From the NCBI GenBank assembly GCA_000708835.1, contig DF236986.1, positions 8,885 through 72,884 of the forward strand: DNA of 64,000 bases, given 5' to 3'. Below are positions 1-11,254 of this stretch, piece after piece. Positions within the stretch are counted from its first letter, which is position 1; every line of letters starts with the position of its first letter. The notes under the pieces were generated by a model. That model saw only the letters and a program-made list of their open reading frames with translations. It ran no database searches and was not told where the DNA came from. Made by a program: the position numbers and the translations under genes. Source of the stretch: Klebsormidium nitens. Lineage: Eukaryota > Streptophyta > Klebsormidiophyceae > Klebsormidiales > Klebsormidiaceae.

Positions 1-586
1 CCGGCCCCCCCCCCCGAGGGTCTACCCAGGAGGGGATCCCTCTGCCCCCAGCTTCCACAACCCCCTGGGGGGCAACTTCGGGCAGAGACCGCAGCCTCAC
101 GAACCCCCCTCAGCGCCGGACATGGGACCGCGCCCCCCCCCGAGGGTCTTCCCAGGAGGGGATCCCTCCGCACCCAGCTTTCACAACCCCTTGGGGGGCA
201 ACTTCGCACAGAAACCGCAGCACGGGTATGGTGGCCCGCCGCCACCGGGGGGGGCTGGATACCAGGTGCCACCGCCCCCTGCTAGCAGCTCTGGCTATCC
301 GAGCATCCCCCCACGAAACTCGACCCCTCCTCCGGTTTTGCCGTCGGTTCCGTCAAGAGCTCCGCAGCCTGTGGGAGGGGGGCAGAGTTACTTCAGTGGG
401 GTGCAGATGCCGAACCCCGTCCCGGGGTACACCCCGACGCCCGACAGAGTGTTGGAAGCCCAAAAGCTCGGAAGGTTTGCGGTCAGCGCGCTAGGATTCG
501 ATGATGTGCAGCCAGCGATTAAGTACCTGACGCAAGCGCTGACGCTCTTGATGGTGCCCAATGCGGACATAGGAGAGATAAAGTAG
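1..586 (+). CDS. VTA1/LIP5-like ESCRT-III/VPS4 regulator, C-terminal part (5' end outside window)
   Basis: The reading frame is open from base 2 to a TAG stop at 584-586. The last 46 or so residues (AQKLGRFAVSALGFDD then AIKYLTQALTLL) match the Vta1 C-terminal domain, which dimerises and activates the VPS4 ATPase in multivesicular-body sorting on endosomes. Everything before it is a Pro/Gly-rich linker, as in plant LIP5. The linker contains a 42-residue direct repeat. The N-terminal MIT-like helices that bind ESCRT-III would lie upstream of the window. No intron is evident in this segment. The gene converges with the minus-strand gene that ends at 2083. The family call rests on the short C-terminal motif, its terminal position and the Pro-rich linker together. 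Confidence 0.8.
   Translation, partial: RPPPPRVYPGGDPSAPSFHNPLGGNFGQRPQPHEPPSAPDMGPRPPPRVFPGGDPSAPSFHNPLGGNFAQKPQHGYGGPPPPGGAGYQVPPPPASSSGYPSIPPRNSTPPPVLPSVPSRAPQPVGGGQSYFSGVQMPNPVPGYTPTPDRVLEAQKLGRFAVSALGFDDVQPAIKYLTQALTLLMVPNADIGEIK
15..228 (+). repeat. 126-bp in-frame tandem repeat in the VTA1 linker
   Basis: The segment starting CGAGGGTCT at 15 recurs at 141, an offset of exactly 126 bp or 42 codons, and continues to about 228. Both copies encode PPPRV(Y/F)PGGDPSAPSFHNPLGG. Differences are mostly single bases, so the duplication is fairly recent and frame-preserving. Confidence 0.85.
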
Positions 587-2082
587 AACTATTGTCATCT
601 TCAAGTGGGCACTCCGGTAGATAGTCCACCAAAACTTGCACAGTTGCTGGCGGTTTTAAACCCTTTGCTGTACAGACGGTCAGTATTTGGCCGGCCTATG
701 TGAGATTGCAACTGAGTGTAGGAAGGTGGATCGACTTTCTAATACCCCTTGTGTTACAATCAAGGCAATGAACTCAGATAAGTCCCTGGTGAGCCATGTA
801 CTCGCGACCCGCATTCTTTTGACACCTAATGGTGTGAGGATTTATCCATTCAGAATCAAATTGGAGAGACTGCCTAATTGCAGTCATGCATGAGTGATCA
901 TGAGCCTCTGACCGTGCAGCCAATCCATGATCGACGGTGCATCTAGCAGGCGATGGTGCCAGGCCCTAGGGTTACAGTCAATTCCGCATGACGCGTCGAG
1001 ACCACTGGCATGCCCTTAATGAATATGTGAGCTCGAATTGTCCCCGTGCGCGTCTGGGACCGTGACTGCAACGGCTGCATATTGAACCGGGCGCGCCGCA
1101 TGTGCAGAAGAGGCGGCCTACATACAATATAGTATAGCTGCAGCTTCAAACCGCCAGGAGTCGGCCGCCCGCGGGCCGGGCCGAACAAGCTTCGCTCGCA
1201 TGGCGGGCGCGCGCGGCCGCGCGCCCGTCGCACATATGTATGCCAGCAGGCCGTATGTATACTACGATGGCCACAGTATAATAAAATCTTACCAAGTACG
1301 TACCGGCAACAGGCTTGAACGCATGCATGGATATGGATTGGCCTCGAGCCTGTGCATGAAACGTATAGGTATACCGTCAATATAATTGATTCAAACAATC
1401 AAACTGTCTGATCAATCGAGGAGTGGAGCTAGCACGTCGATAAATTATGTACGTAGGTGTGTATATGCATCATGTGCAGGATCTCAACCAGGCTCGAGCG
1501 AGGCTGCACGAGTAAACATATATTGCATGTACGTTGAATATAGATATAAGTTAAAAACAAGTAATAATCTGACAATCGAGCCTGGATCCAGGCTCACGAG
1601 CCGCTCTGCAATGGTCCCTCTTGTGTCCGGTCTGATTGATGTATCTCCAGATCCATAATGCATGCGGAGGGCATATCGGCACGACCGGTGTTGCATCGCA
1701 AGTACATTGATGCAAGCTAGAATACAAGGATGGTAAAGGTACCTATAACGTACTCCAATCTGCAACATGCAAGTCTTTCGAGCTGTTGCGGACCGTTACT
1801 CTTTGACTTTTCCTTATAGATCCAAGATTATACATCTCGTTGCTATCTGCGCAGGCTCTGCTTGTATTTTACAGAGAATAGAAGTTTGTGAGAAACTGAT
1901 TATCTTCTTTTCTATCTTTTTGTGACCATATTATAAATTGGCTTTTATCTATGACTCAATTTTCAAATGATAACATCTATTATAGACCACCTTGACCGCG
2001 TAAGGATATCTGTATCGTCAGCGTGCATCTGATTAAGCGGTATCTTTGCGGCTCCAATATAAAGCCGCGCGGTCGCTGATCT
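587..2082. other. Convergent intergenic region, no gene seen
   Basis: This 1.5-kb stretch lies between two converging 3' ends. It has a GC-rich near-palindrome around 1204-1225 (GGGCGCGCG / CGCGCCC arms around a NotI-like core) and many TGCATG-type hexamers. The short open frames have no recognisable protein similarity and no convincing splice structure. From 1800 to 2040 it is AT-rich, as expected for 3' flanks. Confidence 0.5.
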
Positions 2083-5000
2083 CTATGCGTCGTCCCTATG
2101 TTCACTTGGTCCGATCCAATCCGGCGGTCCTGGAGGCTCGTCAACCATGACGCCTTCTACGAATGTATATGTACCCTCCGAAGTCTCCCCTTCCCCCTCG
2201 TCTTCTTCAGGCCAGCCCGCCAAATGGTGGTCTCCTGCATCGGCTCCGTCGATGTGTTGGTGGAACCCCAGCCCACCTACGGCTGAGTGATTTGACACGG
2301 CGGGGCCTTCCGTTCCGTGCGGCAGCGACGGCGGTTGCCCGGTCTGCTGGGACCCCGAGGCGCCCGTGTGGTCTCCGTTGAGGAGACGCGAGAGAAGAGA
2401 CTCGACTTGGATGGCGGTGGCGTCGCGGTTGTTCTTGTTCAATGTTAGGACAGCTGCAGGGATAGATACACAAAAGGTTTTAATCTTCTCAACACCCAAC
2501 CCAGCACGTGACTGTGTTCATGTAAAGAACAAGAAAGTCAGGACTTCCCGGCCGTCTGTCCACGTACTAGCTCCAGCCGCAGAGAGTCGACGGCAAAATG
2601 CAAGCAATCTGCTTTCGTGGCAGCCTGATCACGCGAACTGATCAAAGGAGCGAGCAGCCGAGCAATCAATCATAAAGCCAATCTTCTTCTCGTGCTGTAT
2701 CACGCCTACGCTGCTCTTCCGTTGGAGCCGACTCCAACCACGAACTTGCTGATCAAGCAATAACACGCAGGATCAGACAGACAGGCAGCGATAGACAAAC
2801 TTTGTAACCATACCTGTGTCGGGCCGCTGCTTGATGTCCTCGACGAAGTCGATCGTATGCCGGTACCGAGGGGCAGGGAGGGAGCCGAACACCTGAGCGC
2901 GAAATGGGGAAAACGAATCACTTATAGCGGCCAGCCGCTGTAGCAACAAGCGCATCAAATCTTTCATCCCTGTGCATTGTGTGGCAGAAGCCCAGGCGAA
3001 TGAGAAGCTGGGGCTACTTATGCCCAAACGGACGTTCTCAGTGAGTCACGCTTCCGGGAACGTAAAGCTGCGAATCTGATTATATTGAAAAGAAGAGAAT
3101 TCCAAGCACCACAGCCTCGCCTTACTGTGTATGACACTTGCTCGGGCACCAGGATTTGGAAGCGCTCTGGCTGCATAATCAGAATTGTGTCTTCAATCTC
3201 TTTCCTATGCGGAAAGAGGTCAGACGAAACGAACAACTATGGGGCAGATTCAAAATTGAGCACTTACCACTGTGTCCGGGGAAGCAAGGAGAGCTGTGAC
3301 GGCGTCCTGGAATGGTCGGCTGCACAGCTCCAACCGGCCGACCTGTGCAGACAGAAAAAGAAAAGCTCGAAAAGAGTAAAGAGCACAACTAGATGTGGAT
3401 CACAAGCAGCGGTGGATAAAACTTTGTAACGGCTGAATCGTGTGCCGCAACAGGAGTGGGTTCGGTGGGCACCGAAATTTCCATCGTCAAAAATCTAGAT
3501 GACTGGTGCAGCTACGACGGTGACTACTTTCGAATCGGACGAAATACGCGACAGTGAATCGCGTAAAGCTAGCTCTAACCCGAGCACGCTGAGTTTCAAA
3601 CGCAACAATCTGTCTCCTACCAGTCCAAGGGGCAACAAGCCAGGTGAAATTGACGGGTCAACGCCCGCAAATACAATAGAAGGTAACACTGACACGTAAG
3701 GTTAAGTTGCAAAGTAGGAAGGAGAGCAATGCCTTGAAATGGAAGTCTCGTTGACCAGACCAAGCAGGACGTCCGATGACTTTTCTATCTACCATTGGAG
3801 ACCGCTCAGAACACTCCCTCTGTTGACCACCCGGTGAGGCGCTCGTAACAAATGACATTGATTACATTCTTAAAACTAGACGTTACTCACCTCGTCGATG
3901 ACGTGGAGTTTGATGTTCGGGCTGGGCGTGAGGGTTGGCATCACGACCTTCTCAAATTCGTCGAGCGCAACGTAAAACTTCCCGACCTGCGCGAGTAGCA
4001 CGGCCCAAACGGACGAGCGTCTGGTAAGATGAGGTGTTTGGAAGAACGAGTAGGATTATTCGAAGGCCCAGGACGAATTGCCACACAAGCACGCAGTTTC
4101 CCCTCCGTCTGCATTTCACGTGTCTTTCCGGAAGCCGCCTTGCGAAGTGCATGGCAGAGAGTGACTGCCTGGACGCTAAAATTCCATTGAGCATGAAAGA
4201 GTGCGTAGAATTCGATGTTGTCACGAGGAAGGCAACCTTTCGTTTCCGTACACAGATGCATCTGAAGCGACATCAAAACGCGACTGGTGACTGGTGACAG
4301 GCAAGGTCTTGCTTTGCGGTTCTTACGAATCTGGTGACGCTTCAGCCAGGTAGCCTGTCATACAGTCGTCGCATGCTGGCCCAGACAACATGCCTTCGTC
4401 CAAAGTCGTCATGACTTTGTTTCACAGAATATGTGAGGATATCTGATCGGAAAACGACTGTCTCTTACCTTCTCTACACGATTCCCCTGCCACTTCTTCA
4501 CTCGGCATAGTGGGGCCGTTTCTCCGGTCAATGTGACTGCCACACAATTAGGGCACGCTCAGTACATCGAAAGCATAACTCTCGTCGAACCGAATGGAAG
4601 GCAGCTGCTACATACAAAGTCCAGCGGAAGTGCCAACTCGGGTCGAGCAGAGAACATATAAGGATTGCCAACCAACAGACCACTTGCAAGCATTCTGCCG
4701 ATCTGCGAGTGGAGCACGTGCAAGCTGAGAAATGATTGACGAAAAAGCGCAAGGAACTCTCTGGGAGCTGTAGCGACACACACCGACGTCATACCCAATC
4801 TTCTCATTGGTTTCGGGGGACCGCGCCTCTACGGTGTAGAATCCAGCAATGAGGTGCTGGGGCAACTTCCCAGCAACGTTCAGCACCAGCCTGCAAATGA
4901 AGGCATGAGCTGCCGTTTGTGTTGTTGACAGCGACAATTCTGGCGCATGTTCCATCGAAGATAAGGATTGCCTTTATGTTGTGAAACTCCTGCAGAATGA

Positions 5001-5435
5001 ATGTGTCTATCTGCTGCCTATATAGTTGGTGCAAGGAAGCTGCCAATGTTTGCCACTCAGTGATGCTATTCCGGATTTCTAAGTCCTTCTTGTCAACTGT
5101 TGATAATTCCACTACAATCAAGCTATGTGGCCTGCTGGATCCGGTTGTGAATTGTTCCACCAGCAAATCCATAGATGACCAGACTATTCATCTACAGAGC
5201 CGTCAAAGAAGAAGGTGCTACCCTTCCCTTGAAATTCTCGTATCTTCCAACCAGACAACCATGTACAATTTTAGATTATGACAATCGCAGTCAATAGAGG
5301 ACAATTGCTTGACAGCAGAAGCAAGTCTTACACTTGGAACGAGCACACTTACGAGGTCTTTCCAACCCCAGGCTGTCCTGTGACAAAGACATTCACGTTC
5401 GTTGAGCCAGCGGGCGGCAGCACCACTTCGCTCAT
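2083..5435 (-). CDS. THEP1/NTPCR-type nucleoside-triphosphatase
   Basis: Seven exons on the minus strand in transcript order: 5435-5353, 4890-4784, 4536-4469, 3986-3891, 3342-3268, 2892-2814, 2453-2083. They total 879 nt (292 residues) with phases agreeing at every GT-AG junction. Residues 20-28 (GQPGVGKTS) are the Walker A loop. HLIAGFYT and EKIGYDVVTLTGE match the THEP1 signature, LHVIDE near 113-118 is Walker B, and FGSLPAPRYRH matches the family's FGTIPxP segment. THEP1 enzymes hydrolyse NTPs slowly; the cellular role is poorly defined. After the core ends (LNKNNRDATAIQVESLLSRLL) there is an acidic, Gly/Pro-rich tail of about 95 residues that compact family members lack. The ATG at 5433-5435 is the only start that puts Walker A near the N-terminus. 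Confidence 0.9.
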
Positions 5436-7223
5436 CAGGCTCCAGTAGCAGCAGCTGGAGGCTGCCTCTCCAGCTTGGTGGATGAGCCCTCCAACGCTGG
5501 CTCAACTTCTTCCCTCTCTAGTTCACAGCTCCAGCTTGAAGCAGAACGCTCGTTTGCTACGGACAATTAGAGCCGTAGCCGACTGTGCTCAACCATTGAG
5601 GGGGTTTGGGAGGCGAGGTTCTGCTGCGGCAGCTACAAAGAAGGATGGAGCTTTACCTGTATGCAACGAGAATGGAATGAGGCTTCTAACAGTTGCAAGA
5701 GATACTCAAAAAGCCAGAATCGCTCTCCGCTTTCTTGCAGGAGACTCCATGTGGATACTGTTGGTATTCAGAGAAAAGTAAGGTCAAGGATTTCAATCGC
5801 CAGCCTCGCCTAAAGTTGTGTTCTCAGCAGCACAAGCAAAGGTTGTGCTGGGGACAGTAGCTACCGGATCGCTTGTGCTTGCCAATTCTGCATATGAAAT
5901 GCTTGGACTGTCAGGAGCTTTCTGTTGAGGGAGGGCTGGATCTCCATATCAATACATCAATAAGAACGAGCCTTACAGCCGTACAGCCTCTTCCCCCAAG
6001 TTGCTACCTTCAAGCCATGTTTCCCTTCATCACTCCACTTGACAGAGTTACAGCGTTTTATTCAAATTGAGAGTGAGTGTTCATCGCTTCTGGTTCTCAA
6101 CACTTGTCTACTACCATGGAGTCGATTCCATTGGTGGTGTTTGTTCAGATATGCAGAAGATTGATTAGTTCCAAGCGACTTTCGCGCTGAATACCTCCTC
6201 GATGCTCCATCAGATGGTGCATCGAGCCCAAGCTAATCAAGAATGATGATGCAGGTCTATAAATGACGAACTCACACATGGTTCTCCCATCGTGAACTTT
6301 GATAAAGTAGAATGGTATCATTTTGGTTCAAAAACTTTGAATGGATTGCACCACTTTCTTAGCGGCTTAAGAGAAACCCTTGACAACATCTTCTAGGAAA
6401 TTGTCGACATTTCAAAGCTTCAACAAGCAAGCTTCATTGTGAAAGTGCCAGCTTTCAAGATCTCTCAGGTGATTGTAATGCTGATCAGGTTTTTCAACCA
6501 TTCAGAACTTGGAAGCAAACGGCACTCACCAGTATTTTGGTTGCAGAATATATGTGCCACAACCACGAACGCTGTAGAGAAGTTGCTTTGACAGCCTTTG
6601 ATAGTTGCAACAGAGCATTGATTCCAATGGATCTCTAGAACATTCCGCGACCCCCCCGGCTCAGCAAATTGCTCCTTGCTCAGGAACGAATAAAGAGCTA
6701 TGTCCTTACTTCCCAAAGATGAGTCTTATCTAACATCAGCAACATTGTGCAGCCGCCTCTGATCTCAATCTGCAATTGCTTGCGCTCACAAAAGCCTGGA
6801 AAGACGAGAGAAAGCTGGCCCCCAAACAAAACTTCTAAGTTTCAGAACTTTTCACGACATTTTGTCCAGTCATGCTATGCAGTGCATGTGCGGAGCGCGC
6901 GCGCCGTCAGAACATTGCGGTATGGGGGGTTCGCTTCTGAGTCGGCTCTCGGGAAAACTTTGCACCCCCCCGGGAAGCGATTCCGTTGAATGCAAAATGT
7001 GCAATGATATGGTGAGCCTTGCATCATGCACTCCCTCATCATTGCTAGGCATCAAAGGAAGGGAGCAGCCGGCCCGCATTGCATTGGAAGTTGAACGGCA
7101 TTGCTCTTTTGAGCTCACTCGGTTGGGACAAGTTACTAATAGTTTTACAGGAAGCCGCTCCCATCTTCTGCTCTGGCATTGAAGGAGGGCTTGCCAAGTT
7201 GGAAACAAGCGGTCTTCGGACAG
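5436..7223. other. Divergent promoter/5' UTR region between THEP1 and the PLP-enzyme gene
   Basis: The two flanking genes point away from each other. The stretch should hold both promoters and possibly non-coding 5' exons of the downstream gene; TTTTACAG at 7143-7150 is an acceptor-like site. A 99-codon frame from 5482 overlaps the THEP1 leader on the opposite strand and resembles nothing I know. No TATA box or other element can be assigned with confidence. Confidence 0.4.
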
Positions 7224-10200
7224 ATGCCAAGTGGTACGTGTCTGAGGGGACTGACAGGAAATGCACCACCCCTTCATCGCGCACCGAGCGGCGCACACCG
7301 CTCAAATTACCACATTGCAGGAGCCAATGCATCAGAAGGCGGTCTGCTAAGAGCCGCCACTCATTCTGCAGGAATCAGATCCAGCATTGCGTCTAAAAGC
7401 ACAATTGTCAGGTCACGGCGGTCGTTCTTTGTCTCACAACCGCAGAGCACAAGTAGTGCACATTTATTGAATTTTAAGCAATATTCAGGTTTTTGTCCTC
7501 CTCATCCATCCAGTGCCCCCTTACGCATAACCACTAGTGCCATAGATCTTTCCACCGGCGTTGCTCAGTCCATAGAGCAGCGAAGCTTAGAATCAGAGCA
7601 ATCAAATCGCTCGATGGCAGAAGTAGATACAGATGAGGCCGAAAGCAGCCCCCATAACGAGCCCTTTGCAGATTACATATCAGATGCTGTGGACAAGTTG
7701 AGGCCGCAGTTCGAGCAGGTAGACCGGACGGTGGCTGTAAATCTGCGGAGAGTCCTAGACGCATACCGAGAGGCGCGAGTGGGGTCGCACCATCTGACTG
7801 GCGCAACGGGCTACGGGCACAATGACGCTGGGGGAAGAGAGGCGTTAGACACGTGAGCTTGGTTTGTGTATAAGATGACCCGCACAAACACTGAGCAAGC
7901 TTGATTCTCTGAATCCGTCCGGGGGCTAACGTTGGCTTTTGTGGTAGTCAAAACGGGCTTAGACTACACCTCAATGAGCTGGAAGAGTGGTGCACTGTCA
8001 AACTGGACAAATGGCCAAGCTTTCTTTTCTACCCACTTGTTACATCATGTTGCGTACGAAGCGTCCTGGTTCTAGTAGCTGTCGCGCGCGCAGGGATTGG
8101 TGCTGGTCTCGGTGTGGCAACTTCTTCCTTCCACTGCCACTGATGTGAGAGAACCTTCCCGCATGACTCTAGTACAGTACTCTCGGGCAAGGTCTCCTTT
8201 CGTCGTAAAGGGCCTCATCTGGGGCTGGTTAGCAGGTGATTGAGAAGTGTGGGAACGTGGTTAAAAAGTGACGCGGCTTTGCTTGCAGGGCCTTTGCACG
8301 AATTGTGGGGGCGGAGGCTGCCATCGTGCGGTCACAATTCTTCTCTGGGACTCATGCAATTGCTGCGGCGCTGTTTGCGGTCCTGAGGCCTGGGGATGAG
8401 CTCCTAGCCGTGGCAGGTCAGTGAATGCTTTCGCGCATTGTGCGCCTTTTTCGTTTGTTTGGCAGGACTGTACTGCTGTTTGTCTCGAGGTTTTCGATGG
8501 CAATATTTGCGCACTTGAAGAAGAAGCAGATGTCTTCCTCCTCCTTGTTCTGGTCATGACGCATGCGGAAGTTTGAGACCACTGTTCGTCCTACGTCGCT
8601 GGCGAAGATAATCTGGTCAGGATGTTTGCAACGAAAGAAAGTCTGCTCATAGCGGTGACACGCCCCCTGTTACTAACCGAACTTTCCAATGTAGCTCTTA
8701 TCTTTCTCCCCGCTAGTTCCCAGGTGGCCCTTAAGACAGCCTCGAGGAAGTGGTCGACCTGCCGGCACACGGCCACACAGCTCACGTCCACAATATGTAG
8801 CGGCCAAACGCCCCTTCCACGAAGATTAGCTCCCGAATTGTGCCCCGCTCTACTTCGCAGGTGCCCTTACGACAAATTTGAAGATGTGATCGGCCTGCGC
8901 GGCCCGCCCGCTCATGGGCCCTCGCCGAGTTCGGCGTTTCGTACGGAGTGCTTCCACTTAGTCCCTGAGGGAGAGCTCAATCTTGCCCGCTCGTTTCATT
9001 CACGAGCTGCCAATCAGCTCCCAAGTTTCGCCCCATCCTAGTTTCCAGGTGCCTTACGACACCCTCAAAGAAGTGATGTACCTCCCCAGCACACTTCGCT
9101 ATCATCTCAACCGCCTCCTCCTTTCTCGCATTGAACAGATGCCCCCCTCGCCACTAACTTACAGAATCCATCCCTGATTCTCGCCCCACTCTGCTTTCCA
9201 GGTGCCCCTTACGACACCCTCGAAGAAGTGATCGGGCTGCGCGGCACGCCCGGCCACGGATCCCTGGCAGAGTTCGGCGTCTCGTACCGGGTGCTTCCGC
9301 TTACCCCCGGGGAAAAGCTGGATTTCGCCGCCCTCGAAACGGCGGTCGGAAGCGGGACGAAGTGCGCGCTGATCCAGCGGTCGTGCGGGTATTCATGGCG
9401 GGAAACGTTGACAATGGAGGAGATCGAACGGGCGGTGAACATTATCAAGCGGCAGAATCCGAAGTGTGCGGTGGTCGTGGATAATTGCTATGGGGAGTTT
9501 GTGGATATAAAGGAACCGACGGCGGGTGAGTCGGCTCTTTACATGCGTGCGACTCTGAAACGAAGAACGTTTAGGGCGGGCCGGACTCCAGCATTGAATC
9601 TGTGTAGCCTTCAGAGCTTCGAGACCTGGGCCAAGGGGCTGACCTACCGGGGGGGATCCCAGTACGACACTGACGCGAGATAAGCAGAGACTTTCGTCTT
9701 TCTGGCGACTAATTTGACCGCTCCAATATTGGACCTGAGCACGAACTCAACTTGCGATCCCTTGCCCTTCCAACCCAAACCAAACGGGTTCATGTATCTG
9801 TTTCCAGCGAACGGTCTTCGTCTGCTCTGCAGTTGGCGCCGACTTGATTGCCGGAAGCTTGATCAAGAACCCCGGGGGTTCGATCGCGCCGGGAGGGGGC
9901 TACGTGGCAGGGCGAGAGGACCTTGTCGACGCGGCCGCTGCCCGGTTGAGTGCCCCGGGCATCGGTCGGGACGCCGGAGCGACGCCCTCGTCCGTGCAGA
10001 GGCTCATGCTACAGGTGGGACGGCAAAGTTCCGCAAAGCGGGCACAAGATTCTGTAACGACAGTCGGCATTGTTGAGCAGACTCCCCAACGCTTGCGACT
10101 GGTCAGAAAGCCTTTTCTCTGGTTTGCCCACTCGGGTGATCTGCGAAGGGTCGGACGAGGTTCCCGTCTCTAGTTTTCAAAGAGGATTGTAGCAATGCAG

Positions 10201-11254
10201 AGCCCAGTCCTCCCAATCCATTTCCAGACCCCTTCCTGCGCATGCTGGGAGGATTCCATTGAAGCCTTGGGGACACTCCCTTTTGAGGAGAACTTTTGGC
10301 CTGCAGCCCAAGGTCTGTGCGGGGCGCAATTAAGCTAGCTGAAAGTACCTAGAAGGGTTTCGTTTAGACAAACGTCTTTCCTGGCAGGGTCTCTTTCTGG
10401 CGCCCCCGTTTTTGACACCTGTCCTCCCCGCAGGGCCTGTTTCTGGCGCCCCAAATGGTCGGCAGACCGTTCATTTGTGGCTCGTGCCCTTCTTGCAGGG
10501 CCCTTATTTCGAAATCCCATGACACGTGTCGTCCTCGCAGGGCCTGTTTCTGGCGCCCCAGATCGTGGGCGAGGCCGTCAAGAGCTCCTTGCTGCTCGCG
10601 GAGGTTCTGAGCGCGGAGGGCTTCGCTACAAAACCTGCCCCGCGCGCGCGTCGGCATGACATCATCCAGGCGGTGCAACTGGGCAGCCGGGAAAAGCTGC
10701 TGGCCTTCTGCCAAGCGGTACAGACCATGTGCCCGGTCGGTGCGTACATTCGGCCCACGGCGGGGGCGACCGCAGGTGGGGTTCGAGAGCTTTTAGATCG
10801 CCTGAAATTTTGGAAAGAAGCTGCTTGATATCTTTTTGTGGTATGACCGCGTATGTAGCTGGAGGTAGCTGCGAAGAAGACTTGTTTCAGAGCGCCAGCA
10901 AGATGTAATTCAGAGCGCCACCGAGAGGCGAGAGTTTGACATTGCTTGGAAAACGCACCGCTGATCAATAAGGCTTGTGCTGGCTGTTGATGACGGTGTT
11001 TTCGAGCAGCGAGCTTCGTGCGTTCAAATATTGCACGATGTTTCTCAAACAAGCCCTCACGTTCTTATGCAGGGTATGAATCCGAGGTGGTCTTCGCCGA
11101 CGGGACGTTTATCGATGGAAGCACGATAGAACTATCTTGCGATGGTCCTCTACGAGAACCGTTCGTTGTCTACTGTCAGGGTGGCACTCACTGGACACAT
11201 TGGGCCATAGCCTTGGAGGCTGCCGTGACAGCAATGAGGGCACTGGGTCGATAG
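7224..11254 (+). CDS. PLP-dependent aluminium-resistance/Met_gamma_lyase family protein (YnbB-like)
   Basis: Six exons: 7224-7852, 8289-8416, 9202-9525, 9833-10014, 10541-10775, 11073-11254; 1680 nt, 559 residues, all phases consistent. From about residue 150 the protein matches the bacterial YnbB family (PF06838), related to cystathionine beta-lyases. Recognisable blocks are STGYGY-like TGATGYGHND, SGTHAI, PYDTLEEVIGLRG, VVVDNCYGEF and GADLIAGSLIKNPGG, whose Lys near 372 should bind PLP. SAPGIG and QGGTHW complete the fold. The 140 or so residues before the domain are rich in Ser, Arg and Ala, like an organellar transit peptide. The start at 7224 is the first ATG in the open frame and could be preceded by another exon. 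Substrate unknown. Introns 2 and 4 contain decayed copies of the following exon. Confidence 0.88.
8690..9092 (+). repeat. Three echo copies of exon 3 of the PLP-enzyme gene inside intron 2
   Basis: Sequences around 8690-8780, 8829-8990 and 9011-9092 each repeat the pyrimidine-rich intron end, the AG acceptor and the start of exon 3 (true exon at 9202). The middle copy runs more than 100 bp into exon sequence, through the GVSYRVLPL-coding part, but has lost frame. Spacing is about 150-180 bp. The copies lack donors and look non-coding. Confidence 0.85.
10381..10510 (+). repeat. Three echo copies of exon 5 start inside intron 4 of the PLP-enzyme gene
   Basis: The exon 5 edge (GCAG then GGCCTGTTTCTGGCGCC at 10537) recurs at 10385, 10430 and 10496. 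The copy at 10421-10464 also keeps the upstream intron word GACACxTGTC and continues with CCCAAATGGTCGGC, matching CCCAGATCGTGGGC in the true exon. Confidence 0.85.

Noticed and set aside
3018-3236. Minus-strand frame inside THEP1 (IEDTILIMQPERFQ) as an extra exon
   Set aside because: Flanking exons 3342-3268 and 2892-2814 join in phase and give the continuous family motif DTV-VFGSLPAPRY; inserting this piece would interrupt it.
5482-5781. 99-codon plus-strand frame as an upstream exon of the PLP-enzyme gene
   Set aside because: No donor in a suitable phase and no targeting-peptide continuity; it lies 1.4 kb from the supported first exon.
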